In this document: positions 54,730-63,471 of the stretch, one piece after another
How the letters are laid out: every line of letters starts with the position of its first letter
How positions within the stretch are numbered: position 1 is the first letter of the stretch
Source: Methylomonas rosea
Lineage (GTDB): Bacteria; Pseudomonadota; Gammaproteobacteria; Methylococcales; Methylomonadaceae
DNA: 64,000 nt
Direction: 5' to 3'
Assembly (NCBI RefSeq): GCF_024505055.1
Contig: NZ_JANIBL010000014.1
Location: 1-64,000 of the forward strand
Notes under the pieces: model-generated
Database searches by the model: none
What the model was told of the DNA's origin: nothing
The model's input: the letters and a program-made list of their open reading frames with translations, nothing else
Program-made: the position numbers and the translations under genes

Positions 54730-55178
54730 AAGCGGAAAGTCGTCTGAAAGTTTGGGTCGCTGCTGTTTACGCTACCGTCGCGGTTATCGTCCCAGTTAAT
54801 AGTAATTGTGTAGACGCCGCTGCTGACGCTGATGGTACCCGTTCCCCCTGGAAGGGTTGTGGTCAGGTTACTATTCCATTCATACAAATCGTTTTGAGCC
54901 ATGTCGGCAGCAGTACAGGTAGTGCTAACAGTTAAGCAATCTGACTGGGCAGTCGCGCTTGTTGGCAGTACGGTAGTGTAAGTGTTTAAGCCCGCTATAT
55001 TGGCACGCACTCTGTCAGCTAAGTCATAGGCTAGTTCCGTAGCCTGACTGCGATTGTAGGCGCTGACATTGTTTCTCAACGCAGTGGCTTGTAAGCCAGC
55101 CATGCCAAGTAAGCCAAGTGCTAATACCAATATTGCTATCAATACTTCGATAAGCGTGAATCCGTGGCTTTTGATCAT
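54726..55178 (-). CDS. pilV: Type IV pilus modification protein PilV
   Basis: This 150-residue minor pilin starts HG|FTLIEVLIAILVLALGLLGMAGLQ, followed by ATALRNNVSAYNRSQATELAYDLADRVRAN, which identifies PilV. It follows fimT after 3 bases and overlaps pilW. No odd feature was seen. Confidence 0.94.
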   Translation of the reverse strand: MIKSHGFTLIEVLIAILVLALGLLGMAGLQATALRNNVSAYNRSQATELAYDLADRVRANIAGLNTYTTVLPTSATAQSDCLTVSTTCTAADMAQNDLYEWNSNLTTTLPGGTGTISVSSGVYTITINWDDNRDGSVNSSDPNFQTTFRL

Positions 55179-55181
55179 AAG

Positions 55182-55793
55182 TTAAAACCCCGATGTGCAA
55201 GAACTAATTTCAGTACCATCTTCTTTTTCTGGAATGCCGTCGTGGTCTTGATCTGGAGCGATTCTTGCCCTACCTGTACCCTTGACTATAATCAGTTTAG
55301 CTTTGGAAATATTGTTGCTTTCACATATTGCAAAGCTACCGCCTCCTGAGTTGCTGATAAAGCCGTTGGGTGTAAATCGAATGAAATTGGCAAAATTATT
55401 ATTACCCCTTAGAGACAAATTAGTATGTAATCCGGGAAAAGATCTAATCAATAGATCGCCAGTCTCGTAATTGCCATCGTTGTCGGCATCTGTAAACACA
55501 TCCCAACCATTTTCCCAGTTAGCTCCCCCCCAATTGGCTGTGTCGCCCAAGTGAGTAAAAGAATTATCATCAACTTTGCGCACAGTCACAGATTGGCTAC
55601 GCTTTACAGATTCACTACGCGCCAAGTTAAGAGCCGTTACGAGCTCATTTGTCGATGTGCTGAGTCGATTGCTGCTGATAATCGAAGTGAAGCTTGGAAT
55701 TGCGACGCCCACTAAAACTCCCGCAACTGTGATGGTAACCATCAATTCTATTAAGGTAAAACCATTTAGATAATCGGAAGGTACAGTCTTCAT
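55182..55793 (-). CDS. fimT: Minor pilin of the FimT/GspH family
   Basis: This 203-residue prepilin has NG|FTLIELMVTITVAGVLVGVAIPSF and the GspH/FimT domain (LVTALNLARSESVKRSQSVTV). It is the first gene of the minus-strand operon, so its upstream region (55794-56209) should carry the promoter. Homologues help start pilus assembly and, in some bacteria, DNA uptake. Confidence 0.92.
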   Translation of the reverse strand: MKTVPSDYLNGFTLIELMVTITVAGVLVGVAIPSFTSIISSNRLSTSTNELVTALNLARSESVKRSQSVTVRKVDDNSFTHLGDTANWGGANWENGWDVFTDADNDGNYETGDLLIRSFPGLHTNLSLRGNNNFANFIRFTPNGFISNSGGGSFAICESNNISKAKLIIVKGTGRARIAPDQDHDGIPEKEDGTEISSCTSGF

Positions 55794-56209
55794 AAGCTCA
55801 TATCGAATTGGGTTGCTGGTTTGAATTTACATCCAAACCAGATAACAGACGCTGGCTGCATCTACCTCAAAATAATGCAAATATGAAATCATGGGTTTTG
55901 GGGAGGAGCCATTGAAGCATCGGAATCGGACTTGAAGATAGCACAGGATTTAACAAAGTTATGCGAGTTAAACCACAATCATCGTGCGAGTATTTACGGA
56001 TTTTCGCCAAGTTGGTGATGTCGGCAATGAAACGTCAGAGATTTTTAAAATGAGTGTTTTTCGGCAAGATCAACTTTCTCTAACTACAATCTTAGTAGAG
56101 CTTAGCTACAATCACAGCAATGTAAATCTGATCAAGGTGAACTGACAACGGCAGTCTGAAAGGATTTAACAGTTTTAAATTATGTTCGATAAATTTGGAG
56201 GAGAAAATT
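55794..56209. other. Divergent intergenic region fimT / cheY
   Basis: About 416 bases lie between the pilus and chemotaxis operons and should hold both promoters. I see no gene, strong palindrome or clear -35/-10 pair. The stretch TAAAATGAG with GCAAGAT near 56050 is only a poor match to a sigma-28 promoter. Confidence 0.5.
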
Positions 56210-56572
56210 GTGGCAACAATTCTTGCTGTAGACGATTCCGCATCAATGAGGCAGATGGTGGCGTTTACCTTAAAAGGCGCGGGTTATAACGTGGTAGAAG
56301 CTGTTGATGGAGCGGATGCCTTGAATAAAGCTAAAGCGCAAGCCTTCGATTGCGTTGTTACCGATGTAAATATGCCGAATAAGGACGGAATTGAGTTGAT
56401 TAGAGACTTACGTGCTTTGCCCAACTATAAGTTTACGCCGATGTTGATGCTGACTACCGAGGCCGGAACCGACAAAAAGCAGCAGGGCAAAGATGCTGGT
56501 GCGACCGGCTGGATAGTAAAGCCATTCAACCCCGACCAGCTCTTGAAAACGATCAAAAAAGTGATGGGTTAA
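56210..56572 (+). CDS. cheY: CheY-type response regulator
   Basis: This 120-residue single receiver domain is the diffusible messenger of the chemosensory system. The phosphorylation site is D52, with acidic residues D8 and D9 (AVDDS), T/S in LTTEAG, and a lysine in the last switch block (IVKPF). I chose GTG 56210 because GGAGGAG lies six bases before it; a TTG at 56195 would add five residues. It is the first gene of the operon and probably targets a motor or pilus regulator. Confidence 0.94.
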   Translation: MATILAVDDSASMRQMVAFTLKGAGYNVVEAVDGADALNKAKAQAFDCVVTDVNMPNKDGIELIRDLRALPNYKFTPMLMLTTEAGTDKKQQGKDAGATGWIVKPFNPDQLLKTIKKVMG

Positions 56573-56611
56573 ATATTCGCCTATTCAGAGATCTCAGCAC
56601 TGGGTAATTCT

Positions 56612-58702
56612 ATGTCAATCGATATGGCGCAATTTCATCAGGTTTTTTTCGAAGAAAGTTTCGAAGGGCTTGATGCAATGGAATCGGGCTTACTCAATCT
56701 TGATTTGGGGGATGTTAACGTCGAAGACATCAACACCATTTTCCGCGCCGCGCATTCGATAAAAGGCGGTAGCGGAACGTTCGGTTTTACCGCTGTTTCC
56801 GACTTTACGCACGTCATGGAGACCTTGCTCGATGAAATGCGCGACGGCCGCAGAAAAATCACGCAACCGGCGGTGGATGTGTTGTTGGGGTCAGTCGATT
56901 GTCTGAGAGATATGCTGCAATCGATACAAAACGGCAGCGAAGTTGACCAGTCCGATGTCGCTGAGCATAAACTAGCCCTGGATAACGAGCTGAATAATGC
57001 CGTGTCAAGTTCCTCGGCTGGAAAACCCTCTCCAGAAGCCTTAGCGTCAAACAGCGCTACGGCTTTACCTGCTGATGAAGCAAAGCAAATAGCGGGCTGG
57101 GTTATCGCATTCAGTCCGCATTTACATTTGCTGAAGACCGGTAACGAACCGGTACGGATGTTTAGGGAGTTGGCATCCTTGGGGCATTTGACGACAACTG
57201 TCGATTTACAAGGGGTACCCGATCTTTACGATTTGGATCCTGAAGAGTGTCATCTATCCTGGAAATTGAGTGTTTTGGGCGATATTCCGGAGACAGAAGT
57301 TGACGAGATTTTCGATTGGGTCGAAGACGATTGCGATTTGGCCAAGCAACCCATTTATCAAACTCCAACAGAAGCGCCGCCATTACACAGCGCTCCAGAC
57401 GTAGCGATAAACCCCGTAGCAAATCGCGTTACCGAGGACGTAAGCCCAGAGCTGACGCGTGCTGAAGAATCCGAGTCGAATTCGCTAGAGCGTAAAAGCG
57501 GCAAGAAAGAAGACGCAAAAGCCGCACCGAAAGGTTCAAGTTCCATTCGTGTGGATACCAGTAAAATCGATACCCTGATCAATATGGTGGGGGAGTTGGT
57601 CATTACGCAATCCATGCTCAGCTTATTAGGCGAGCATTTCGAACTGAATAAACTTGATCAATTGAAAAACGGTCTTTCTCAGCTAGAACGGCACACCCGC
57701 GAGTTGCAGGAAAGCGTGATGAATATACGCATGCTGCCTATCAGTTTCGTGTTTAGCCGTTTTCCGCGATTGGCGCATGATATCAGCAGCAAACTCGGCA
57801 AAAAAATCGAACTCAAATTGGTGGGTGAAAATACCGAAGTGGATAAGACAGTCGTCGAACTGCTCAGTGATCCCTTGGTTCATTTAGTGAGAAACAGTCT
57901 GGATCACGGCATTGAAATGCCCGATGTCAGGCTGGCGGCAGGAAAACCCGAAACCGGCACGGTTACACTCGAAGCCTATCATCGTGGCGGCAATATCGTT
58001 ATTGAAGTGGCTGACGATGGCAAAGGCCTCGACAAGGATAAATTGCGGGCCAAAGCAATTGAAAAGGGTCTGATCGATGCCGATGCAATCTTGAGCGATA
58101 AGCAAACATATGAGCTTATTTTTATGCCCGGGTTTTCTACTGCCGAAAAGCTCACCGATATTTCCGGTCGCGGGGTGGGGATGGATGTGGTTCGGCGCAA
58201 TATCCAGGCCTTGGGCGGCAATATAGAAATCCTTTCCGAGTTGGGCAAAGGCTCGACTATTTCCATTCATTTGCCGCTTACGTTGGCTATCCTGGATGGG
58301 CAATCGATCGCGGTTGGTGATGAAACCTACATTTTACCCTTGGGTTCTATTATCGAGTCGCTCCACGTTAAGGAAGACAGGCTCAATCGGGTGGCTGGCA
58401 AGGGGGAAACCTTCCTGTTACGCGGTCAATATCTGCCGATTATCAGAATGCATCAAATTTTTAACGTACTTACCGCGAAAACCACCAAGCTTACCGAAGG
58501 TTTAATAGTTGTCGTGGAAGGACAAGGTTTGCGTTGCGGATTGTTCGTGGATGATCTACTTGGGCAGCAGCAAGTGGTTATCAAATCACTGGAAGCGAAT
58601 TATCGACGTATCGAAGGCGTATCCGGAGCAACTATTCTGGGCGATGGTTCGGTGGCTCTGATTCTTGATATCCCCGGTCTGGTGCGTTTAGCCAATCAAT
58701 AA
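56612..58702 (+). CDS. cheA: Chemotaxis histidine kinase CheA
   Basis: CheA phosphorylates itself and passes phosphate to CheY. The 696 residues have an Hpt domain with H48 (RAAHSIKGGSGTFG), a P2-like linker, the dimerisation helices (DTSKIDTLINMVGELVITQSML), the ATPase domain with the N box (HLVRNSLDHGIEMP), G1 (DDGKGLD) and G2 (GRGVGMDVV), and a C-terminal CheW-like domain. It is 39 bases after cheY. No cheZ, cheB or cheD is seen before the window edge. Confidence 0.97.
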   Translation: MSIDMAQFHQVFFEESFEGLDAMESGLLNLDLGDVNVEDINTIFRAAHSIKGGSGTFGFTAVSDFTHVMETLLDEMRDGRRKITQPAVDVLLGSVDCLRDMLQSIQNGSEVDQSDVAEHKLALDNELNNAVSSSSAGKPSPEALASNSATALPADEAKQIAGWVIAFSPHLHLLKTGNEPVRMFRELASLGHLTTTVDLQGVPDLYDLDPEECHLSWKLSVLGDIPETEVDEIFDWVEDDCDLAKQPIYQTPTEAPPLHSAPDVAINPVANRVTEDVSPELTRAEESESNSLERKSGKKEDAKAAPKGSSSIRVDTSKIDTLINMVGELVITQSMLSLLGEHFELNKLDQLKNGLSQLERHTRELQESVMNIRMLPISFVFSRFPRLAHDISSKLGKKIELKLVGENTEVDKTVVELLSDPLVHLVRNSLDHGIEMPDVRLAAGKPETGTVTLEAYHRGGNIVIEVADDGKGLDKDKLRAKAIEKGLIDADAILSDKQTYELIFMPGFSTAEKLTDISGRGVGMDVVRRNIQALGGNIEILSELGKGSTISIHLPLTLAILDGQSIAVGDETYILPLGSIIESLHVKEDRLNRVAGKGETFLLRGQYLPIIRMHQIFNVLTAKTTKLTEGLIVVVEGQGLRCGLFVDDLLGQQQVVIKSLEANYRRIEGVSGATILGDGSVALILDIPGLVRLANQ

Positions 58703-58721
58703 ACCTAATCTTAAGCGTGTC

Positions 58722-59237
58722 ATGTCCGAAATAATCGAACTTAGCAGTACAGACCAGCAAGATGCAAAAAGGTTGGACACTAGTTTGCAGTTTTTAAGCT
58801 TTACCTTGGGCCAGGAAGAATATGGTGTGGATATTCTGCGAGTTCAGGAAATTCGCAGTTGGGAACCGGTGTCGCGAATTCCTAATGTGCCAAGCTACGA
58901 AAAAGGCGTGGTCAATCTACGCGGTGCGATTGTGCCTATCATCGATTTACGCGAGCGCTTTCAACTGGGACACAGCGATTATTCGCCTTTGACGGTAGTT
59001 GTGGTCTTGCAAGCGCGAATGGCCGATAAAACCAGAATCATCGGGGTTGTGGTGGATTCTGTTTCCGATGTTGTCGATGTCAATAAAAAAAGTATCCAGA
59101 GCGCACCGAATTTTGGCGCAAAAGTCAGCACTGAATTTATTAATGGCTTGGTTTCGGTAAGCGGCCGAATGGTGATGCTGTTGGATGTAGATAAATTATT
59201 AAAACTTGATGGCCTGGATGGTGAAGATGAAAGTTGA
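58722..59237 (+). CDS. cheW: Chemotaxis adaptor CheW
   Basis: CheW links receptors to CheA. The 171 residues hold the two SH3-like lobes: LSFTLGQEEYGVDILRVQEIRSWEPVSRIPNVPSYEKGVVNLRG then VPIIDLRERF and VSGRMVMLLDVDKLL. It lies 19 bases after cheA. A second cheW follows the receptor gene, so receptor and CheA could be bridged by two different adaptors. Confidence 0.95.
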   Translation: MSEIIELSSTDQQDAKRLDTSLQFLSFTLGQEEYGVDILRVQEIRSWEPVSRIPNVPSYEKGVVNLRGAIVPIIDLRERFQLGHSDYSPLTVVVVLQARMADKTRIIGVVVDSVSDVVDVNKKSIQSAPNFGAKVSTEFINGLVSVSGRMVMLLDVDKLLKLDGLDGEDES

Positions 59238-59279
59238 AAAAAGAGCTGTTTATGGCTGGGTTGTAACGGAGGATATGCA

Positions 59280-61625
59280 ATGAAACTCAATCACCCTGTG
59301 ACCGATCGCGAAGTCTTAATGAAGCCAGGCACCATTTTGGTCACGCGCACCAATTTGAAAGGCATTATTACCTATGCAAACGACGCTTTTATCGAAATCA
59401 GCGGCTTTAGCAAAGATGAGCTGGTCGGTGCCAATCACAATATGGTTCGGCATCCTGACATGCCGCCGGCGGCATTCCAAGATTTATGGGATTGTTTGAA
59501 GACTGGGCGCCCATGGACCGCACCTGTCAAAAATAGGACCAAATCCGGAGATTACTATTGGGTAGAAGCCAACGTTACGCCGGTTTTTAAGAATGGCAAA
59601 GTACAGGAATATCTGTCGGTTCGTTATGCGCCATCCCGAGAACAAATTCAACAAGCCGAGTCCTTATACGAAAAACTGAATGCCAACAAAGCCACAATAC
59701 GGCCGACCGGGATTAGTGCGGTAATCAAAAAATTGCTGGAATTGGGCTTGTGGAAAAAAGTCGGGATTATCTACCTGATTTTCTTGTTGCCGACGATCAA
59801 TTCAATCTACGATCATTATCTTGAACAAAAATACCCGGAGATGTTCTTGTTTTTGGGCTTGGCCGGATTTGCCTCAATATTGGGATATTCGGTGATTCGT
59901 AGTGTTGTAAAGGCTTTGGAGAATTCGATACGTATTTGTTACCGAATGGCGGATGAACAATTCAGGAATACGATAGATCTGGATCGTGGCGATGAAATCG
60001 GCGACTTCTATCGGGCCTTATATGGCATGCAGGTTAAATTGAATTCTGATTTGGCTTATTCCAAACAGGTAGCGTCAGAAGCGATGCGGATTAAACAAGC
60101 GCTCGACAATGTGCAGTCCTGCGTCATGGTGGCTAACAACGATTTAGACATCATTTATATGAATAAGACCGTGGCGGAAATGTTTCAAAATGCCGAAGCG
60201 GACATTCGCAAGCAACTGCCTGAATTCGATGCCAGCAAGCTGATGGGCGCTAATATCGATCAATTCCATAAAAAACCGGCACATCAACGCGGTTTGTTGG
60301 CAAACCTATCCAGCACGTTTAGTTCGGCGTTGGTGGTCGGCGGCCGACATATGAATATCGTTGCCAATCCGGTTAAGAGCGACGAAAACGAACGCATTGG
60401 TATCGTGGTTGAGTGGCTGGATAGAACGCATGAAGTCAAGATTGAGCAAGAAATCGCCAGCATAGTCGAAGCAGTCAAGGCTGGTGAATTGTCCAGCCGG
60501 ATTGAGTTGGCGGATAAACAAGGCTTTTTCGAGACGCTTAGCGAAGGTATCAACGAGCTGACCGATGTGATCGAAAACGTCTTCAGAGACGTTGGCAGTA
60601 CCATGCAAAGTATGGCGTCCGGGGATTTAACCAATCGAATTACCAGTGATTACCAAGGCGTTTATTTAAACTGCAAAAACGATATCAATACCACCATCGA
60701 TAAGCTGAACGAGATTTTCGGTCAGGTTAGCGAGTCTGCTCATTTTATTAACAACTCATCCCAAGAAATTGCCAGCGGAAATAACAACTTATCGCAACGC
60801 GCCGAACAACAAGCTGCGAATTTGCAGCAAACTGCCGCGAGCATGGAAGAGCTGACCAGTACTGTAAAAAATAATGCCGATAACGCTCAGCAAGCCAACA
60901 CAGTGGCCAATAACGCCAGAGAGTTGGCTGAAAAAGGTGGGAATGTCGTCAAGGCGGCGGTTTCTGCTATGCAGGAGATCAATGAGAGCAGCAATAAAAT
61001 TGCCGACATTATCAGTGTGATTGACGAAATTGCCTTTCAAACCAATTTGTTGGCCTTGAATGCCTCAGTCGAAGCTGCCAGAGCAGGTGAGCAAGGTCGA
61101 GGCTTTTCAGTGGTTGCCACAGAGGTCAGAAATCTGGCGCAACGCAGTGCCACTGCGGCCAGAGAGAGTAAAGAGCTTATTCAAACTAGTGTGCAAAAAG
61201 TTAGAGCAGGCACCGAATTTGTGAATGAAACCGGTAAAGCATTAAACGAAATCGTCGCAGGCGTACAGAAGGTGGGGGATATCGTTGCACAGATTGCCGA
61301 CGCAAGTATCGAGCAGTCTGCGGGAATAGGACAGGTGAATCAGGCAGTTGCGCAAATGGACGAGATCACCCAACAAAACGCGGCGTTAGCCGAAGAAGCA
61401 TCTGCTGCCAGCGTTTCAATGAGTGACTTGTCGACCAATATGGTCGAGATGTTGGCATTTTTCAAAACAGAAAAGAAAGCTGCTGAGCATCAAGTTTCCC
61501 ATCATGCAGATCGTTCTAGTGTCGTGCGGGCGGAAGCCAATAGAGCGACATCGTCGCAGCCGGTTCGTCAGCCGAGTAGTTTTAAGCAGACCTCCAATGC
61601 CGACGACGAATGGCAGGATTTTTAG
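59280..61625 (+). CDS. Methyl-accepting chemotaxis protein with Aer-like PAS domain
   Basis: This 781-residue receptor starts with a PAS domain (about 15-120: TRTNLKGIITYANDAFIEISGFSKDELVG), as in the Aer redox sensor. Two adjacent membrane helices near 160-205 follow with almost no periplasmic loop. Then come a second PAS-like domain, a HAMP region and the long signalling coiled coil with NLLALNASVEAARAGEQGRGFSVVA. It ends in EWQDF, matching the xWxxF pattern that docks CheR on high-abundance receptors. A GGAGGA ribosome site lies before the ATG. Energy or redox sensing inside the cell is likely. Confidence 0.95.
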   Translation: MKLNHPVTDREVLMKPGTILVTRTNLKGIITYANDAFIEISGFSKDELVGANHNMVRHPDMPPAAFQDLWDCLKTGRPWTAPVKNRTKSGDYYWVEANVTPVFKNGKVQEYLSVRYAPSREQIQQAESLYEKLNANKATIRPTGISAVIKKLLELGLWKKVGIIYLIFLLPTINSIYDHYLEQKYPEMFLFLGLAGFASILGYSVIRSVVKALENSIRICYRMADEQFRNTIDLDRGDEIGDFYRALYGMQVKLNSDLAYSKQVASEAMRIKQALDNVQSCVMVANNDLDIIYMNKTVAEMFQNAEADIRKQLPEFDASKLMGANIDQFHKKPAHQRGLLANLSSTFSSALVVGGRHMNIVANPVKSDENERIGIVVEWLDRTHEVKIEQEIASIVEAVKAGELSSRIELADKQGFFETLSEGINELTDVIENVFRDVGSTMQSMASGDLTNRITSDYQGVYLNCKNDINTTIDKLNEIFGQVSESAHFINNSSQEIASGNNNLSQRAEQQAANLQQTAASMEELTSTVKNNADNAQQANTVANNARELAEKGGNVVKAAVSAMQEINESSNKIADIISVIDEIAFQTNLLALNASVEAARAGEQGRGFSVVATEVRNLAQRSATAARESKELIQTSVQKVRAGTEFVNETGKALNEIVAGVQKVGDIVAQIADASIEQSAGIGQVNQAVAQMDEITQQNAALAEEASAASVSMSDLSTNMVEMLAFFKTEKKAAEHQVSHHADRSSVVRAEANRATSSQPVRQPSSFKQTSNADDEWQDF

Positions 61626-61670
61626 CGGAGTTGCCTGATTGACTAATACATTAGAAAGGGAATAAATGCC

Positions 61671-62177
61671 ATGACAGCCGATTTAGAATCCAATCAGCAC
61701 GTTGAGCAATTTCTGACTTTCGAGTTAGAGGGCGAAGCATATGGCATCGAAATTTTGAAAGTCCAAGAAATCAGGGGCTGGGAGCCGATCAGAAAAATTC
61801 CCAATACGCCTGATTTTGTTAAAGGTGCATTGAATTTACGTGGCTCCATTGTGCCGATTGTCGATCTGCGCGAACGTTTTCAGATGGAGAAAGTTGAATA
61901 TACGCCCGTGACGGTAGTGATTGTGATGAGTGTCAACACTCCTTCTGGCGCTTCGGTGATGGGTATCGTCGCTGATGCGGTATCCGATGTGTTGGATATT
62001 AAGCTGTCCGATATCAAAGAAGCGCCGAATTTGGGGTCGAGAATCAATACTCAATATATGCGCGGAATGTTCGTCGGCAAGAAAAATATGGTGATGTTAT
62101 TAGATGTCGACAAGCTTTTGAATCCGGAAGAGTTTGTCGATATTACCGGGCTTGCTGCGATTGCCGAGGGTAAATGA
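61671..62177 (+). CDS. cheW: Chemotaxis adaptor CheW, second copy
   Basis: This 168-residue CheW paralogue has the same core (FLTFELEGEAYGIEILKVQEIRGWEP, FVKGALNLRGSIVPIVDLRERF, MVMLLDVDKLL). It differs enough from the first copy to be a separate adaptor. It lies 45 bases after the receptor and overlaps the parA start (ATGA). Confidence 0.95.
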   Translation: MTADLESNQHVEQFLTFELEGEAYGIEILKVQEIRGWEPIRKIPNTPDFVKGALNLRGSIVPIVDLRERFQMEKVEYTPVTVVIVMSVNTPSGASVMGIVADAVSDVLDIKLSDIKEAPNLGSRINTQYMRGMFVGKKNMVMLLDVDKLLNPEEFVDITGLAAIAEGK

Positions 62178-62935
62178 GCGCTAGGATTGTAGCGGTCCTT
62201 AATCAGAAAGGCGGGGTAGGAAAAACCACGACTTCGGTAAATTTGACCTATGCCCTAGCGAAACTGGGTAAGAAAATTACGGTGATAGACTTCGATCCGC
62301 AAAGTCATCTGGCCGTTTCGCTAGGTGTGGTAGATCCGCAAAAAAGTGGGATTGATAAGGTTTTGCTGGAAGGAGTAAGTCTCACCCAACAACTAATTCC
62401 GGTTAGAAAAAATCTGAATTTGGTGGTTGCAGGCCCCAGATTACAAGAGATTGAGCAATTGATGGATGGTGGCGCCAGGCGCGGCGATCTTCTTCGCAAA
62501 GCTTTGCTCGATGGCAATCGCGATGAAGATTTTATCTTTATCGATTGTCCCCCTTCTTCCGGGGTATTGGTTGCCAATGCCTTGTTTGCGGCCGATGAAA
62601 TATTGGTGCCGATGACCAGTGATTATTTGGCATTACAAGGCCTGTCGCATTTGATGGGAACCATCAAGAAATTCGAAAGCGCTTTGAAAAGGCCCTATAA
62701 ATTTTCTCTGGTCATGTCCAGATATATACCGACCAGACGTATTTCAAAGGAGGTGTTGAGTGTCATACAAAAATACTTCCCAGGGCAAATTTTGGCGACC
62801 ACAATTCGGGAAACTGCCTTACTTGCCGAGTGCCCGAGTTTTGGTAAAACCATTTTTGAATATCGCCCCGGCTGCCGTTCCGCACGAGATTTTACGGCAC
62901 TTGCTAAAGACTTTTTGGAAGGGAGAATGATGTAA
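62174..62935 (+). CDS. parA: ParA-family ATPase of the chemotaxis operon
   Basis: This 253-residue ATPase has the deviant Walker A motif KGGVGKTT at residues 12-19 and later acidic blocks VIDFDPQSHL and FIDCPPSSG. ParA proteins in chemosensory operons (ParC, PpfA types) position receptor arrays in the cell. No parB or plasmid gene is nearby, which supports that role over DNA partition. It overlaps cheW and the STAS gene, so it is tightly co-expressed. Confidence 0.9.
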   Translation: MSARIVAVLNQKGGVGKTTTSVNLTYALAKLGKKITVIDFDPQSHLAVSLGVVDPQKSGIDKVLLEGVSLTQQLIPVRKNLNLVVAGPRLQEIEQLMDGGARRGDLLRKALLDGNRDEDFIFIDCPPSSGVLVANALFAADEILVPMTSDYLALQGLSHLMGTIKKFESALKRPYKFSLVMSRYIPTRRISKEVLSVIQKYFPGQILATTIRETALLAECPSFGKTIFEYRPGCRSARDFTALAKDFLEGRMM

Positions 62936-63447
62936 TGGCGGAAAAAGACGAAGACAGTTTGATCGGTTACGATCCTCTGGCCTGGATGCATCGATCTGAT
63001 TCCAATCAGGATTCGCAACGGGATGACGTCGACGAATTGGAATCACATGCCGCCAGTGCATTCGCGAGTGCGAATGCCGAAGTCCCTGGCCCGGAAATGA
63101 ATCATGATGAAGTGCCAATCATCGCATCGGAGTCGTTAACTTCCGAGCAGGGAGAAAGAGCGATTGTAGTATTGGAGCCGGTCCTGAATATTCAAAATGT
63201 AGCGGTTCTCCACCAACGCCTTACGCAGATGCTCAGCAATTTTGAGGCTATCGATATCGATGCTTCTGGTGTGACGATGATAGATACTGCGACTTTGCAA
63301 CTATTATTGATATTAAAGCAAACCGCAATTGGCTTGCAGAAATCCATTTCTATCGATTTTCCTTCCGATAAGTTTATTGAAGCATCGGAGTTGTTGGGGA
63401 TTGCCGAAATGTTGGAAGTTGATCAGGCTGCATCCGGCTTCTTTTGA
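62935..63447 (+). CDS. STAS-domain protein of the chemotaxis operon
   Basis: This 170-residue protein has an acidic, probably disordered N-terminal half with a DPLAWM motif, and a C-terminal STAS domain (about 70-165). The strand AIDIDASGVTMIDTATLQLL is the equivalent of the anti-sigma antagonist core, but has Thr at the usual phosphoserine position. It overlaps parA by one base. A role with ParA or the receptor array is inferred from position only. Confidence 0.83.
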   Translation: MAEKDEDSLIGYDPLAWMHRSDSNQDSQRDDVDELESHAASAFASANAEVPGPEMNHDEVPIIASESLTSEQGERAIVVLEPVLNIQNVAVLHQRLTQMLSNFEAIDIDASGVTMIDTATLQLLLILKQTAIGLQKSISIDFPSDKFIEASELLGIAEMLEVDQAASGFF

Positions 63448-63471
63448 TGGGGTACTACCCGAATATACAAA

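Noticed and set aside
56045..56075. Possible sigma-28 promoter before cheY
   Set aside because: TAAA then GCAAGAT gives a poor match to the second half and odd spacing.
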